From positions 1-64,000 of the forward strand of contig NZ_CAMPHI010000010.1 of assembly GCF_946885955.1 (NCBI RefSeq): DNA of 64,000 nt, written 5' to 3'. Below, one piece after another: positions 8,593-18,557 of the stretch. A model generated the notes under the pieces. The model was not told the DNA's origin. It saw only the letters and a program-made list of their open reading frames with translations, and made no database searches. The position numbers and the translations under genes are program-made. How positions within the stretch are numbered: position 1 is the first letter of the stretch; each line of letters opens with the position of its first letter. This DNA comes from an uncultured Pseudomonas sp. GTDB lineage: Bacteria; Pseudomonadota; Gammaproteobacteria; Pseudomonadales; Pseudomonadaceae.

Positions 8593-8762
8593 GATTTATG
8601 CGAAGTATCAGGGTTTTGGCTGAAAATTAGAAAGAAAAAAGCGACACCGCTCAGTCATATTTTTAGCCAGCCGTTACGCCCGGTGATCCTGGGCGCAACT
8701 GAATCGGGACGGCATTAACCGGTGCCGCCATAGCTCGTCAAAATAATAAAAGGAGCGCTCCA

Positions 8763-11700
8763 ATGTCTCTGGCCGAGATCCGCCTGGATGACAAGTATCG
8801 CCTTGCCACTGGTCACCTGTATCTCACCGGCACCCAGGCGCTGACCCGCCTGCCGATGCTGCAGAAGCAACGCGACGCGGCCCATGGCCTGAACACCGCT
8901 TGTTTCATTTCCGGCTATCGCGGTTCGCCGCTGGGCAACCTCGACAAGAGCCTGTGGGAAGCCAAGGGCTTTCTCCAGGAAAACCACATTCACTTCCAGC
9001 CCGGAGTCAACGAAGAGTTGGCCGCCACTTCGGTATGGGGCAGCCAGCAGACCAGCCTGTTTCCCGGCGCCCGCTACGACGGCGTGTTCGCCATGTGGTA
9101 CGGCAAGGGCCCCGGTGTCGACCGCTGCGGCGACGTGTTCAAACACGGCAATTCGGCTGGCGTTTCCGAGCATGGCGGTGTGTTGCTGCTGGCTGGCGAC
9201 GACCATGGCTGCAAGTCATCAAGCATCGCCAACCAGAGCGAGCACGCGTTTATCGCCGCCTCGATCCCGGTGCTCAACCCGGCAAACGTTCAGGAGATCC
9301 TCGACTACGGCATCATCGGCTGGGAGCTGTCGCGCTACAGCGGCTGCTGGGTGGCGCTGAAGACCATCGCCGAAAACGTCGATTCCTCGGCGGTGGTGGA
9401 CGTCGACCCGCTGCGCATTCAGGTGCGGATTCCCGAAGACTTCCAATTACCGGAAGACGGCGTGTATATCCGCTGGCCCGACCCGCCCCTGGCCCAGGAA
9501 AAGCGTCTCAACACCTACAAGATTTACGCCGCCCGCGCCTTCGCCCGCGCCAATAACCTGAATCAGGTGATGCTCGATTCGCCGAATCCGCGCCTGGGCA
9601 TCATCACCACCGGCAAGTCCTATCTGGATGTGCGTCAGGCCCTGGAAGACCTCGGCCTGGACGAAGAACTCTGCGCGCGGGTCGGTCTGCGCGTGCTCAA
9701 GATTGGCATGAGCTGGCCGCTGGAACCGGTCTCGGTGCACGAGTTCGCCGAGGGGCTGGACGAAATTCTGGTGGTCGAAGAGAAGCGCAGCATCATTGAG
9801 GACCAACTGACCGGCCAGCTCTACAACTGGCCGGTGGGCAAACGCCCGGTGGTGGTCGGCGAGTTCGACGAGCAGGGCGTCTCCTTGCTGCCGAACCTGT
9901 CCGAGCTGACCCCGGCGATGATCGCCCGGGCCATCGCCAAGCGCCTGGCGCCGATCTATACCAGCGATACCATCGAACAGCGTCTGGCCTTTCTCGCAGC
10001 CAAGGAGAAAGCCCTGGCCGCGCCCAAGCACGCCACGCTGCGCACCCCGCACTTCTGTTCCGGTTGCCCGCACAACACCTCGACCAAGCTGCCGGAAGGC
10101 AGCCGCGCCCAGGGCGGCATCGGTTGCCATTACATGACCCAGTGGATGGATCGCAATACCGATACCTTCACCCAGATGGGCGGCGAGGGTGCGACTTGGA
10201 TCGGCCAGGCGCCGTTCACCGATACGCCGCATATCTTCCAGAACCTCGGCGACGGCACCTACTTCCACTCCGGTCAGTTGGCCTTGCGCGCGTCGGTCGC
10301 GGCCGGGGTGAATATCACCTACAAGATTCTCTATAACGACGCGGTGGCAATGACCGGTGGCCAGCCGATTGACGGCGAATTGCGTGTCGACCAGCTAAGC
10401 CAGCAAATCTTCGCCGAGGGCGTCAAACGCATCGCCCTGGTCAGTGACGAGCCGGACAAATACCCGACCCGCAAAACCTTTGCGCCCATCGTGACCTTTC
10501 ACCATCGCAGCGAGCTGGATGCGGTGCAGCGCGAGCTGCGTGAGTTCAAGGGCTGCTCGGTGATCATCTATGACCAGACCTGCGCCACCGAGAAGCGACG
10601 TCGGCGCAAGCGCGGAAAACTGGTCGACCCGGCCAAGCGTGCCTTTATCAACCCCGCGGTGTGCGAGGGCTGCGGCGATTGCAGCGTCAAGTCCAATTGC
10701 CTGTCGGTGCTGCCGCTGGAAACCGAATTGGGGCGCAAGCGCGAGATCGACCAGAATTCCTGCAACAAGGATTTCTCCTGCGTAGAGGGCTTCTGCCCGA
10801 GCTTCGTCACCGTGCACGGCGGCGGCCTGCGCAAGCCCGAAGCGGTGGGCGCCAATGCGTTGTTTATCAGCCTGCCGGAGCCCAGGCAGCCGAGCCTGGA
10901 ACGCCCCTGGAACATCCTTCTGCCGGGTGTCGGTGGCAGCGGCGTGACCACCGTCGGCGCACTGCTGGGCATGGCCGCGCACCTCGAAGGCAAGGGCTGC
11001 AGCGTGCTTGATCAAGCGGGTCTGGCGCAGAAGTTCGGCCCGGTGATCACCCATATCCGCGTCGCCGCCAAGCAAGACGATATCTTTGCCGTGCGCATCG
11101 CCGCTGGCGAGACCGACCTGTTGCTTGGTTGCGATCTGGTGGTGGCCGCCAGCGAAGAGGCCCTGGCCAAACTCAACGAAAACATCGCCCATGCGGTAAT
11201 CAATAGCTTTGAGGCGGCCACCGCCGAGTTCACCCGCAACCCCGATGCCCAGGTGCCGGGCGCTGCCATGCGCGAGGCCTTGATCGAGGCGGTGGGCGCG
11301 GGCAAGACGTATTTCGTCGACGCCACTCGCCTGGCCGCCAGCCTGCTCGGCGACAGCATCGCCGGTAACCTGTTTATGCTCGGTTATGCCTATCAGAAGG
11401 GCTTCGTCCCGGTTTCCGCCGAGGCCATCGACAAGGCCATCGAACTCAATGGCGTGGCGGTGCAGCTGAACCAGCAGGCGTTCCTCTGGGGGCGTCGCAC
11501 GGCGCACGATGCGGCCGCGGTGGAGAAATTGGCGACGCCGAAGACGGCCGCGGCGCCGCGCTGCGAAACCCTGAAAGAAATTGTCGACTACCGCGTCGAG
11601 TTTCTCACCGCGTACCAGAACGCGAGCTATGCCGAGCGTTACCGCGAGCTGGTGGCGCGGGTAAGTCGGGCCGACAAGGGCGCCGATCAGGCGCTGAGCC

Positions 11701-12230
11701 GTGCCGTCGCCCGTAACTATTTCAAATTGCTGGCCTACAAGGACGAGTACGAGGTGGCGCGGCTTTACAGTGACGGCAGCTTTATCAAGCAGCTCGAGGC
11801 GCAGTTCCAGGGCGATTACCGTCTGGAGTTCCATCTGGCGCCGTCCTGGCTGAGCAAGCCCGATGCGGTTACTGGTCAGCCGCGCAAACGCCAGTTCGGT
11901 CCCTGGATGCTCAAGGCCTTCGGCGTGCTGGCCAGGTTCAAGTTCCTCCGCGGTACGCCATTCGATCCGTTCGGCTATAGCGCCGAACGCCGGCTGGAGC
12001 TGGACTTGATCGAGGAATATGAGCGCAACCTCGATTACCTGCTGAAAGAGCTCAACGCCGACAACTACCGCACCGCGGTGGCTCTGGCCGAGTTGCCGGA
12101 GCAGATCCGCGGCTACGGCCACGTCAAGGAGAAGAGTTTGCCCAAGGTGCGCGAGCAGGCCCAGCAGCTCAAGGCGCGCATGCTGGTCAGCGAGATTCAG
12201 GCGGTGCAGCTGTTCGAACCGGCCGCCTGA
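8763..12230 (+). CDS. Indolepyruvate ferredoxin oxidoreductase-type fusion protein (IorAB-like)
   Basis: This 1155-residue cytoplasmic enzyme is predicted to convert 2-oxo acids from aromatic or branched-chain amino acids to acyl-CoA, with ferredoxin reduction. The N-terminal pyruvate-oxidoreductase domain starts with ISGYRGSPLGNLD. The ThDP-binding part has CPHNTSTKLP (around residue 434) and GGEGATWIGQAPF. A cysteine cluster, CEGCGDC and further Cys to CVEGFCPSF (about 632-680), fits Fe-S binding. The gamma-type domain begins LPGVGGSGVTTVG near residue 720, and a C-terminal DUF6537-like extension completes the single-chain form seen in aerobic proteobacteria. The start has AAAAGGAG 8 bases upstream. 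It sits with an Lrp regulator and a Leu/Phe/Val dehydrogenase. Confidence 0.92.
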   Translation: MSLAEIRLDDKYRLATGHLYLTGTQALTRLPMLQKQRDAAHGLNTACFISGYRGSPLGNLDKSLWEAKGFLQENHIHFQPGVNEELAATSVWGSQQTSLFPGARYDGVFAMWYGKGPGVDRCGDVFKHGNSAGVSEHGGVLLLAGDDHGCKSSSIANQSEHAFIAASIPVLNPANVQEILDYGIIGWELSRYSGCWVALKTIAENVDSSAVVDVDPLRIQVRIPEDFQLPEDGVYIRWPDPPLAQEKRLNTYKIYAARAFARANNLNQVMLDSPNPRLGIITTGKSYLDVRQALEDLGLDEELCARVGLRVLKIGMSWPLEPVSVHEFAEGLDEILVVEEKRSIIEDQLTGQLYNWPVGKRPVVVGEFDEQGVSLLPNLSELTPAMIARAIAKRLAPIYTSDTIEQRLAFLAAKEKALAAPKHATLRTPHFCSGCPHNTSTKLPEGSRAQGGIGCHYMTQWMDRNTDTFTQMGGEGATWIGQAPFTDTPHIFQNLGDGTYFHSGQLALRASVAAGVNITYKILYNDAVAMTGGQPIDGELRVDQLSQQIFAEGVKRIALVSDEPDKYPTRKTFAPIVTFHHRSELDAVQRELREFKGCSVIIYDQTCATEKRRRRKRGKLVDPAKRAFINPAVCEGCGDCSVKSNCLSVLPLETELGRKREIDQNSCNKDFSCVEGFCPSFVTVHGGGLRKPEAVGANALFISLPEPRQPSLERPWNILLPGVGGSGVTTVGALLGMAAHLEGKGCSVLDQAGLAQKFGPVITHIRVAAKQDDIFAVRIAAGETDLLLGCDLVVAASEEALAKLNENIAHAVINSFEAATAEFTRNPDAQVPGAAMREALIEAVGAGKTYFVDATRLAASLLGDSIAGNLFMLGYAYQKGFVPVSAEAIDKAIELNGVAVQLNQQAFLWGRRTAHDAAAVEKLATPKTAAAPRCETLKEIVDYRVEFLTAYQNASYAERYRELVARVSRADKGADQALSRAVARNYFKLLAYKDEYEVARLYSDGSFIKQLEAQFQGDYRLEFHLAPSWLSKPDAVTGQPRKRQFGPWMLKAFGVLARFKFLRGTPFDPFGYSAERRLELDLIEEYERNLDYLLKELNADNYRTAVALAELPEQIRGYGHVKEKSLPKVREQAQQLKARMLVSEIQAVQLFEPAA

Positions 12231-12247
12231 TTCACGTATTCGTAACC

Positions 12248-12346
12248 TAGGAGCCAGCTTGCTGGCGATCATTGGCGCCCGGTGCGGTCCAACGGATCGC
12301 CGGGACGCCGGACCGCAGCAAGAACTAGGCGTCCCCCTGGCTCCTA
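12248..12346. repeat. Intergenic dyad repeat (REP/BIME-like)
   Basis: TAGGAGCCAG (12248-12257) and its exact inverse CTGGCTCCTA (12337-12346) flank an inner inverted pair, TGCGGTCC/GGACCGCA. The motif around AGGAGCCAGCTTGCTGGC is a repeat type common between Pseudomonas genes. It separates two genes that probably act in one pathway. Confidence 0.7.
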
Positions 12347-12409
12347 CAGGTTGTTAGGTCTACGCAAAGCCTCCAAATCCCTTATTACAAAAACGCCCAA
12401 GGAACCCCC

Positions 12410-13465
<1,056 letters not shown>

Positions 13466-13472
13466 TCCTCCG

Positions 13473-13952
13473 TTAATCCAGCGCCAGGGCCAGGCTGATG
13501 CCGTGGGGCTCGAAGCCCAGTCGCGCATAGAATCGATGAGCGGCTTCACGGCTCTGGCTGCTGGATAGCGCCACCTTGTAACAATCCCAGGCACGGGCGC
13601 GTTCCATGGCTTTGCCCACCAAGGCCTGGCCGATGCCCAGGCCGCGGGCATCGCTATCCACCACCACGTCCTCGAGAATCGCCGAGCGAGCGAAATTGTG
13701 CGCCAGGTGCTCGATCAGGTTCAGGGTGCAGGTGCCGAGCAGTTTACCGTCGCGCTCGGCCACCAGGACGACGCGGCTGGTGGGCAGCTCGGCCAGGCGC
13801 AGGGCCATCAGCTTTGGGTCGGCGCGGGGTTCGTCCGGCGCCAGCTGTTGCAGCAACACGGTCAGTGCGGGTGCGTCGGTTGGGCTGGCGGCGCGCAGTT
13901 GGAAGTCGGCGAACGGGGAGTCGGGCAGGTGCTGCGGGGCGGCTTGGCGCAT
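13473..13952 (-). CDS. GNAT-family N-acetyltransferase
   Basis: This 159-residue single-domain acetyltransferase has motif A (VVDSDARGLGIGQALVGKAM, around residues 95-115), which binds acetyl-CoA. The C-terminal SRSREAAHRFYxxLGF-like pattern (SSQSREAAHRFYARLGF) is typical of RimI/amino-group acetyltransferases. The ATG at 13952 has GGAG 6 bases upstream; a TTG four codons earlier is less likely. The substrate is unknown. It converges on the amino-acid dehydrogenase with a 7-base gap. Confidence 0.85.
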   Translation of the reverse strand: MRQAAPQHLPDSPFADFQLRAASPTDAPALTVLLQQLAPDEPRADPKLMALRLAELPTSRVVLVAERDGKLLGTCTLNLIEHLAHNFARSAILEDVVVDSDARGLGIGQALVGKAMERARAWDCYKVALSSSQSREAAHRFYARLGFEPHGISLALALD

Positions 13953-14070
13953 AGCGATCTCCAAAGCGATCTATGAGCAGTATGGCAACGCGACAAGGCA
14001 GTGGCATGACAAATTCGCTCAGGCTCGCTAAGATGCCGCCCGCTGGATGTTCGTCATCCGGCCTGAACAA

Positions 14071-14145
14071 GTCTCCTTAGTTCAATGGATAGAACAAGCC
14101 CCTCCTAAGGGCTAGATGCTGGTTCGACTCCAGCAGGGGACGCCA
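14071..14145 (+). tRNA. tRNA-Arg (anticodon CCT)
   Basis: This is a complete 75-nt cloverleaf with encoded CCA. The acceptor strands are GTCTCCT and AGGGGAC, with one G-U pair. The anticodon stem is AGCCC/GGGCT with CCT at 14104-14106, and the T arm GGTTCGACTCC is present. It reads the AGG codon. Confidence 0.97.
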
Positions 14146-14149
14146 AACA

Positions 14150-14183
14150 AAAAAGGCCTGCGCATTGCGCAGGCCTTTTTCGT
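14150..14183 (+). terminator. Terminator after tRNA-Arg(CCT)
   Basis: AAGGCCTGCGC-ATT-GCGCAGGCCTT followed by T residues starts only 5 bases after the CCA end. Confidence 0.93.
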
Positions 14184-14259
14184 TGCAGCGTTGAGCCGCT
14201 TTGATGGTCGCCCGCTATCAGGCTAGGCTTGCGCCAGCTCAGAACAGGAGAGGAATGCC

Positions 14260-14910
14260 ATGCCCAGCGATATTGTCACCGAGATTGCAGAAGCCCCGTT
14301 GACCGCGGTTGAAGCGCGGATCCTCGGTTGTCTGATCGAAAAGCAGGCCACCACTCCCGAGGTCTACCCGCTGACCTTGAATGCGCTGGTGCTGGCCTGC
14401 AACCAGAAGACCAGTCGCGAACCGCTGATGAACCTCACCGCCGGGGCGGTCGGTCAGGGTTTGCGCAGCCTCGAAGGACGGGGTTTCGCACGTCTGGTGA
14501 TGGGCAGTCGCGCCGATCGCTGGGAGCAGCGTTGCGACAAGGCCCTGGAATTGGTGGCACCGCAGCTGGTGTTGCTGGGGTTATTGCTGTTGCGCGGACC
14601 TCAGACGGTCAACGAGCTGCTGACGCGGAGCAACCGCATGCATGATTTCGAGGATGCCGAGCAATTGCAGCATCACCTCGATCGTATGATCCATCGCGGA
14701 CTGTTTTGCCAACTGCCGCGTCAGGCCGGCCAGCGCGAAGACCGCTATATGCATCTGTTGGGTGAGCCGGCGGATCTGCAGGCGCTGCTGGAGGCGCGTG
14801 CGCACGAGCCCGTTCGCGGCGCCGATCACGGTTCTCATGCCGAGGCCCGTCTGGAGGCGCTGGAGGCGCGCGTAGCGGCCTTGGAAGCGCGTCTGGCCGA
14901 GCTCGAGTAG
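14260..14910 (+). CDS. YceH family protein (DUF480)
   Basis: This 216-residue protein belongs to the UPF0502/YceH family. It has two winged-helix DUF480 modules (about residues 14-90 and 105-175) with the diagnostic segments [30 protein letters not shown] and [17 protein letters not shown] short coiled coil of Leu/Glu heptads follows at the C-terminus (about 190-216). The biochemical role is not established. AGGAGAGG precedes the ATG. It appears to be a single transcription unit. Confidence 0.93.
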   Translation: MPSDIVTEIAEAPLTAVEARILGCLIEKQATTPEVYPLTLNALVLACNQKTSREPLMNLTAGAVGQGLRSLEGRGFARLVMGSRADRWEQRCDKALELVAPQLVLLGLLLLRGPQTVNELLTRSNRMHDFEDAEQLQHHLDRMIHRGLFCQLPRQAGQREDRYMHLLGEPADLQALLEARAHEPVRGADHGSHAEARLEALEARVAALEARLAELE

Positions 14911-14961
14911 CGCGACGCCAGCGGTTAACGGCGATGGCGTCAGTTCTGCACTCCTGAGTGC

Positions 14962-15228
14962 TCAGCCAAGCTGGTTGTCTGCGCACTCGGCGCCGTCTTC
15001 GGCAAAGCGTTCGAGCAGGCGCTCGCCATTGTCCAGCGGTTTCTGTTGCCGGGGCTCGCTACAGCCTTCGACAAAGTGCTGTTGCAGCTGCTCGGAACCT
15101 TTCTCAGTGAAGTGCTCAAACTGGTGCTCCGCGTCGTTCTCGGCGAATCGTCGGGGGTCGCTTGTCAAGGCGAAAGCGGCGATGGAAAGGCTGGCCAGGA
15201 GCAGCGTGGCGAGTATCTGGTTTTTCAT
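14962..15228 (-). CDS. Small exported protein with degenerate 12-residue repeats
   Basis: This 88-residue protein has a clear signal peptide (MKNQILATLLLASLSIAAFA, cut near residue 20). The mature part can be laid out in 12-residue periods: HQFEHFTEKGSE, QLQQHFVEGCSE, an irregular unit, then RLLERFAEDGAE. It is a paralogue of the gene at 15556-15957, sharing the signal peptide pattern and repeat. The upstream sequence is also alike, with a TAATAT/TAAGAT-like box and a GGATCC/GGCTCC stretch at the same distance. The ATG at 15228 follows AGGAAC. The function is unknown; similar Pseudomonas proteins with AEGG-type repeats exist, but I know of no demonstrated role. Confidence 0.75.
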   Translation of the reverse strand: MKNQILATLLLASLSIAAFALTSDPRRFAENDAEHQFEHFTEKGSEQLQQHFVEGCSEPRQQKPLDNGERLLERFAEDGAECADNQLG

Positions 15229-15484
15229 GTCTGGGTTCCTGGTAAGGGCGAGGAGTAACCTTGGATCCCATATTACATTGATTAAGTTGATTGGTAGTTG
15301 CGGAAAGTTCATGTAAGAAATCGATGAAATTGATGCTTGATGCCAGCATTTCTGGCCTGTCGGTGAGGCTGGCTGGTTGCAAGAGGGCGATGGGTGATTG
15401 GTTCGATCGATAATGCCGAATGGCTACGATCGCTTGGCTGCCGCAGGAATGGTGGCGGTAGCGGAAGGGTCGAAGGGGCTAGCT
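15229..15484. other. Intergenic region between the two repeat-protein genes
   Basis: This stretch holds the promoter of the 14962-15228 gene near its left end. I see nothing else coding; short antisense open frames here have no start signals. Confidence 0.5.
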
Positions 15485-15524
15485 AAAAAGCCAAAGGCAC
15501 CGGTTGCCGGGCCTTTGGCTCTGG
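15485..15524 (-). terminator. Terminator of the 12-residue repeat protein gene
   Basis: AGCCAAAGGC ... GCCTTTGGCT forms a long stem. On the minus strand it is followed by a T run (A5 on the plus strand at 15485-15489). It lies 32 bases after the stop of the gene at 15556. Confidence 0.85.
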
Positions 15525-15555
15525 GTTAGGTGAAACGCTGCGCGCTGCCATGGAT

Positions 15556-15957
15556 TTAGCCAATGCGCTGATTAAGGGTGCGCTCGGCACCGCCCTCGGC
15601 GAAGCGATCCTGCAGACGCTTGGCACCGCCTTCGGCGAAGCGATCCTGCAGACGCTCGGCACCGCCTTCGGCGAAGCGATCCTGCAGACGCTCGGCACCG
15701 CCTTCGGCGAAGCGATCCTGCAGACGGTCGGCACCGCCTTCGGCGAAGCGTTGCTGCAGACGATCGGCACCGCTCTCGGCGAAGCGTTCCTGCAGACGCT
15801 CGGCGCCGCTTTCGGCCAGCGGGTTGACGCCTCTGAAGCCTTCGAGTCTGGTGGCTTTGACTTCACCCAGTAGAGGTTGGGGATCTGTTTGCGGCAGTGC
15901 GAAAGTGGCTGCGGATAAGCTGCTCAGGATCACGGCGGCGAGGATTTGCTTTTTCAT
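15556..15957 (-). CDS. Exported protein with six tandem 12-residue repeats
   Basis: This 133-residue protein has an N-terminal signal peptide (MKKQILAAVILSSLSAATFA). A short linker is followed by six consecutive copies of RLQDRFAEGGAE, with a few D/E, E/Q and S/G changes, and the tail RTLNQRIG. The repeat is amphipathic and highly charged, so helical repeats are plausible. The ATG at 15957 follows CCAGGAGCC. The paralogue 14962-15228 lies just downstream with its own promoter. The secreted or periplasmic location is inferred and the function is unknown. Similar repeats occur in small Pseudomonas proteins often labelled only hypothetical. Confidence 0.82.
   Translation of the reverse strand: MKKQILAAVILSSLSAATFALPQTDPQPLLGEVKATRLEGFRGVNPLAESGAERLQERFAESGADRLQQRFAEGGADRLQDRFAEGGAERLQDRFAEGGAERLQDRFAEGGAKRLQDRFAEGGAERTLNQRIG
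15583..15798. repeat. 36-bp tandem repeat, six copies
   Basis: The coding array consists of six in-frame 36-bp units (period checked at 15583 and 15619). The inner units are nearly identical at DNA level and the edge units more diverged, the pattern expected from copy-number change by slippage or recombination. Any gain or loss keeps the reading frame. Confidence 0.92.
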
Positions 15958-16551
15958 GTTTGGCTCCTGGTTCAAGCGGTGAGTGACTGTGGAGCCCATC
16001 TTACATTTGGAATTTTGATTAAGAAGTAGAGGTGATTCATGGTAATAATCGATGTCGTCGATACTGGGGTTTAAATGCTCTATATCAATACTCTCCGCTG
16101 CACAGCCGGGTAAATTTCAAGTGTTTGTCAGCGCTGGGTCTTTGATCCTAAATATCTAATTATTAGATGCTTATGCCGGTAGGTTATCCGTGTGCGCGGT
16201 GCGTTGTGTCGGATGTGGTACGGCGAGATAGGGCGGCAAGCCGCAATCGCGGCGGCAGCGCATGTATCATGCGTGCATCGATCGCCGTCTATCCCTATCG
16301 CCGCGATGGCTTGGGGCATGGCGGCGATCTGTTCGGAGCAGGTTCGTTGCGGATCTTCGCTCTTCGCGGGCCTCTCGCGCTGCCGTTCACCATATGCCCC
16401 AGAGATTCGGGGCATGGTCAGTCGGTATGGTTCAATCGCCCGGGGTCTTTTCATTCCGTAGGTTCCGCGTTCGCCGCGGGCGCGCCTCAGGTCTATGCTG
16501 GCGCCCGTCTGGCGTTTTCACTTCTTCCCCATTGGAGTCGGTCGCAGGTCC
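15958..16551. other. Long intergenic region, 594 bases
   Basis: The left end carries the promoter of the repeat-protein gene. A perfect 7-bp hairpin, ATGCCCC/GGGGCAT, lies at 16394-16415, about 140 bases before the MFS gene. Open frames cross the region in several phases but continue out of frame into the MFS gene and look like GC-rich shadows. I see no RNA gene or mobile element. Confidence 0.5.
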
Positions 16552-17865
16552 ATGCCACATATCATGAAATTGTTCGGCTCGTTGTATGCCGCCACTCTGC
16601 TGATGCTGTTGGGGTCGGGTTTGTTGGGTACCTATCTGGCGTTGCGGCTGGCGGAAACCGTCGACGGCCTCTGGGTTGGTGCGCTAATGGCGGCCTACTA
16701 CGTGGGGTTGGTGCTCGGCGGCAAGGTGGGGCACAGGCTGATCGCCAGGGTCGGCCATATTCGTGCGTACGTCGCCTGCGCCGGCGTGGTAACGGCTGCC
16801 GTGCTCGGGCACGGCTTAAGCGATTGGCTGCCCAGCTGGCTGGTGCTGCGCATGCTGGTGGGGCTGGGAATGATGTGCCAGTACATGGTGGTCGAGAGCT
16901 GGCTCAACGAACAGGCCGGCACCCTGGAGCGTGGCCGGGTGTTTTCCGGCTACATGAGCGCTTCTTATCTGGGCCTGATTCTCGGGCAGCTGGTATTGGT
17001 CGTGCACCCGGCCCTGGGGGTGGAGTTACTGATGCTGGTGGCTTTGTGTTTTTCCCTGTGCCTGGTGCCTGTCGCCCTGACGCGCAGGCTACACCCGGCG
17101 CCTCTGCATCCGGCACCCTTGGACTTGCGCTTCTTCATTGAACGGGTACCGCTGTCGTTGACCACCATCCTGGCGTCCGGGTTGCTGATCGGTTCGTTCT
17201 ATGGCCTGGCGCCGCTATATGCCTCCCGCATGGGCTTGTCCACCGAGCAGGTCGGCTTGTTTATGGGCTGCAGCGTTTTTGCGGGTTTGCTGGTGCAGTG
17301 GCCGCTCGGCTGGCTTTCCGACCGTAGCGACCGGGTCTGGCTGATCCGCCTCTGTGCGGGATTGATGGCTCTGGTCGCACTGCCGTTGGCCCTGGCTCCG
17401 CAGGTGTCGCTGCTGCCGCTGCTGGGGGTGGGGTTTGTCGTGAGTTTGTTGATGTTCAGCCTTTACCCGCTGGCGGTAGCGTTCGCCAATGACCATGTCG
17501 AAGGCGAGCGGCGGGTTTCCCTGACGGCGACGCTGCTGGTCACGTTCGGGGTGGGCGCCAGTCTCGGGCCATTGCTGGTCGGGGTGCTGATGCGCTTTTT
17601 CGGTGCCAACATGCTTTACGCTTTCGTCTGCTTTTGTGGGGTCGTGCTGGTCTTGCGGGTGCGGCCCGCCACCGTCACCCATCAGCACCAGGTCGACGAT
17701 GCACCGCTGCACCATATCCCCATGCCTGACAATATGACCGGCTCGCCGCTGATTGCTGCGCTCGATCCGCGTGTCGATGAGCAGGTCGTGCAACAGCAGA
17801 TGCTCGACACCGCGCCTGTCGATGCGACGAATGACGAAGTGGTTGAGGAGCCTTTGAGCCGATGA
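16552..17865 (+). CDS. MFS transporter (YcaD-like)
   Basis: This 437-residue inner-membrane protein has about 12 hydrophobic segments. It shows the motif-A-like loop LGGKVGHRLIARVGHIR between helices 2 and 3, its counterpart QWPLGWLSDRSDRVWL between 8 and 9, and the ESWLNEQA motif typical of the YcaD/YfkF group. The C-terminal 70 residues form a His/Asp-rich soluble tail (HQHQVDDAPLHH) that could bind metal. The start at 16552 follows GCAGG; the ATG at 16564 is an alternative. The stop overlaps the next gene (ATGA), so it is translationally coupled to the glycosyltransferase. The transported solute is unknown. Confidence 0.85.
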   Translation: MPHIMKLFGSLYAATLLMLLGSGLLGTYLALRLAETVDGLWVGALMAAYYVGLVLGGKVGHRLIARVGHIRAYVACAGVVTAAVLGHGLSDWLPSWLVLRMLVGLGMMCQYMVVESWLNEQAGTLERGRVFSGYMSASYLGLILGQLVLVVHPALGVELLMLVALCFSLCLVPVALTRRLHPAPLHPAPLDLRFFIERVPLSLTTILASGLLIGSFYGLAPLYASRMGLSTEQVGLFMGCSVFAGLLVQWPLGWLSDRSDRVWLIRLCAGLMALVALPLALAPQVSLLPLLGVGFVVSLLMFSLYPLAVAFANDHVEGERRVSLTATLLVTFGVGASLGPLLVGVLMRFFGANMLYAFVCFCGVVLVLRVRPATVTHQHQVDDAPLHHIPMPDNMTGSPLIAALDPRVDEQVVQQQMLDTAPVDATNDEVVEEPLSR

Positions 17866-18557
17866 GTGCCGCGCACCTCAGCGTCATCATTCCGGCGCGT
17901 AACGAGGCGCAGGCTCTGCCTTTGCTGCTGGCTGACCTGGCGCCGCTGAGGGCCATGGGGGCGCAGTTGATTCTGGTGGATGGCGGCAGTGAAGACGGCA
18001 CCTGCGAACTGGCGGCCGCGCAGGTCGATCTGTTGCTACGCAGTTCGCCCGGGCGTGCGCTGCAGATGAATGCCGGCGCGGCGGCCGCCACCGGCGAATA
18101 TCTGTGGTTCCTGCATGCCGATACGCGCGTCCCGGCCACCGCTATCGAACGTCTGCTGCATGTCCTCACGAGGCGGCCGCGTTGGGGGCGTTTCGATGTG
18201 TGCTTGTCGGCTCCGGGGTTGGCATTTCGCTTGATCGGCAGCATGATCAATCTGCGGTCGCGGTTGACCGGGGTGGCGAGCGGAGATCAGGGCATTTTCG
18301 TTATGCGCACGACTTTCGAAGCCTTGGGCGGCTATGTGCAGATCCCGCTGATGGAGGATCTCGATCTCTGTCGTCGACTCAAGCGTTTGTCCCGTCCTGA
18401 ATGCCTGCGGCCGCCCCTGTCGACCTCGAGTCGACGCTGGGAGCGGGGAGGTGTGTGGCGCACCGTGTTGCTCATGTGGCGCCTGCGCCTTGCGTATTAC
18501 TGCGGCGCGAGCCCGGAGCGCCTGGCGCGCCAGTATTACCGAGGGCCACCGTTATGA
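17862..18557 (+). CDS. Glycosyltransferase family 2, TIGR04283 type
   Basis: This 231-residue GT-A enzyme starts with LSVIIPARNEAQALP, followed by LVDGGSEDGT (nucleotide-sugar and metal site). RALQMNAGAAAATGEYLWFLHADTR contains the family-specific HADT motif. The TIGR04283 group is named after arsenosugar-type glycosyltransferases. It lacks membrane helices apart from a weak C-terminal hydrophobic stretch. It overlaps both neighbours by 4 bases (ATGA) and is paired with the TIGR04282 protein, as these families usually are. The acceptor is unknown, and no arsM/arsS gene is visible here. Confidence 0.85.
   Translation: MSAAHLSVIIPARNEAQALPLLLADLAPLRAMGAQLILVDGGSEDGTCELAAAQVDLLLRSSPGRALQMNAGAAAATGEYLWFLHADTRVPATAIERLLHVLTRRPRWGRFDVCLSAPGLAFRLIGSMINLRSRLTGVASGDQGIFVMRTTFEALGGYVQIPLMEDLDLCRRLKRLSRPECLRPPLSTSSRRWERGGVWRTVLLMWRLRLAYYCGASPERLARQYYRGPPL

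Noticed and set aside
15583..15798. CRISPR-like array
   Set aside because: The units are contiguous 36-bp coding repeats in frame with no spacers. It is a protein repeat array.
16167..17141. Plus-strand open frame of 324 codons overlapping the MFS gene start
   Set aside because: It overlaps the true MFS frame for most of its length in another phase and shows no membrane pattern or known motif.
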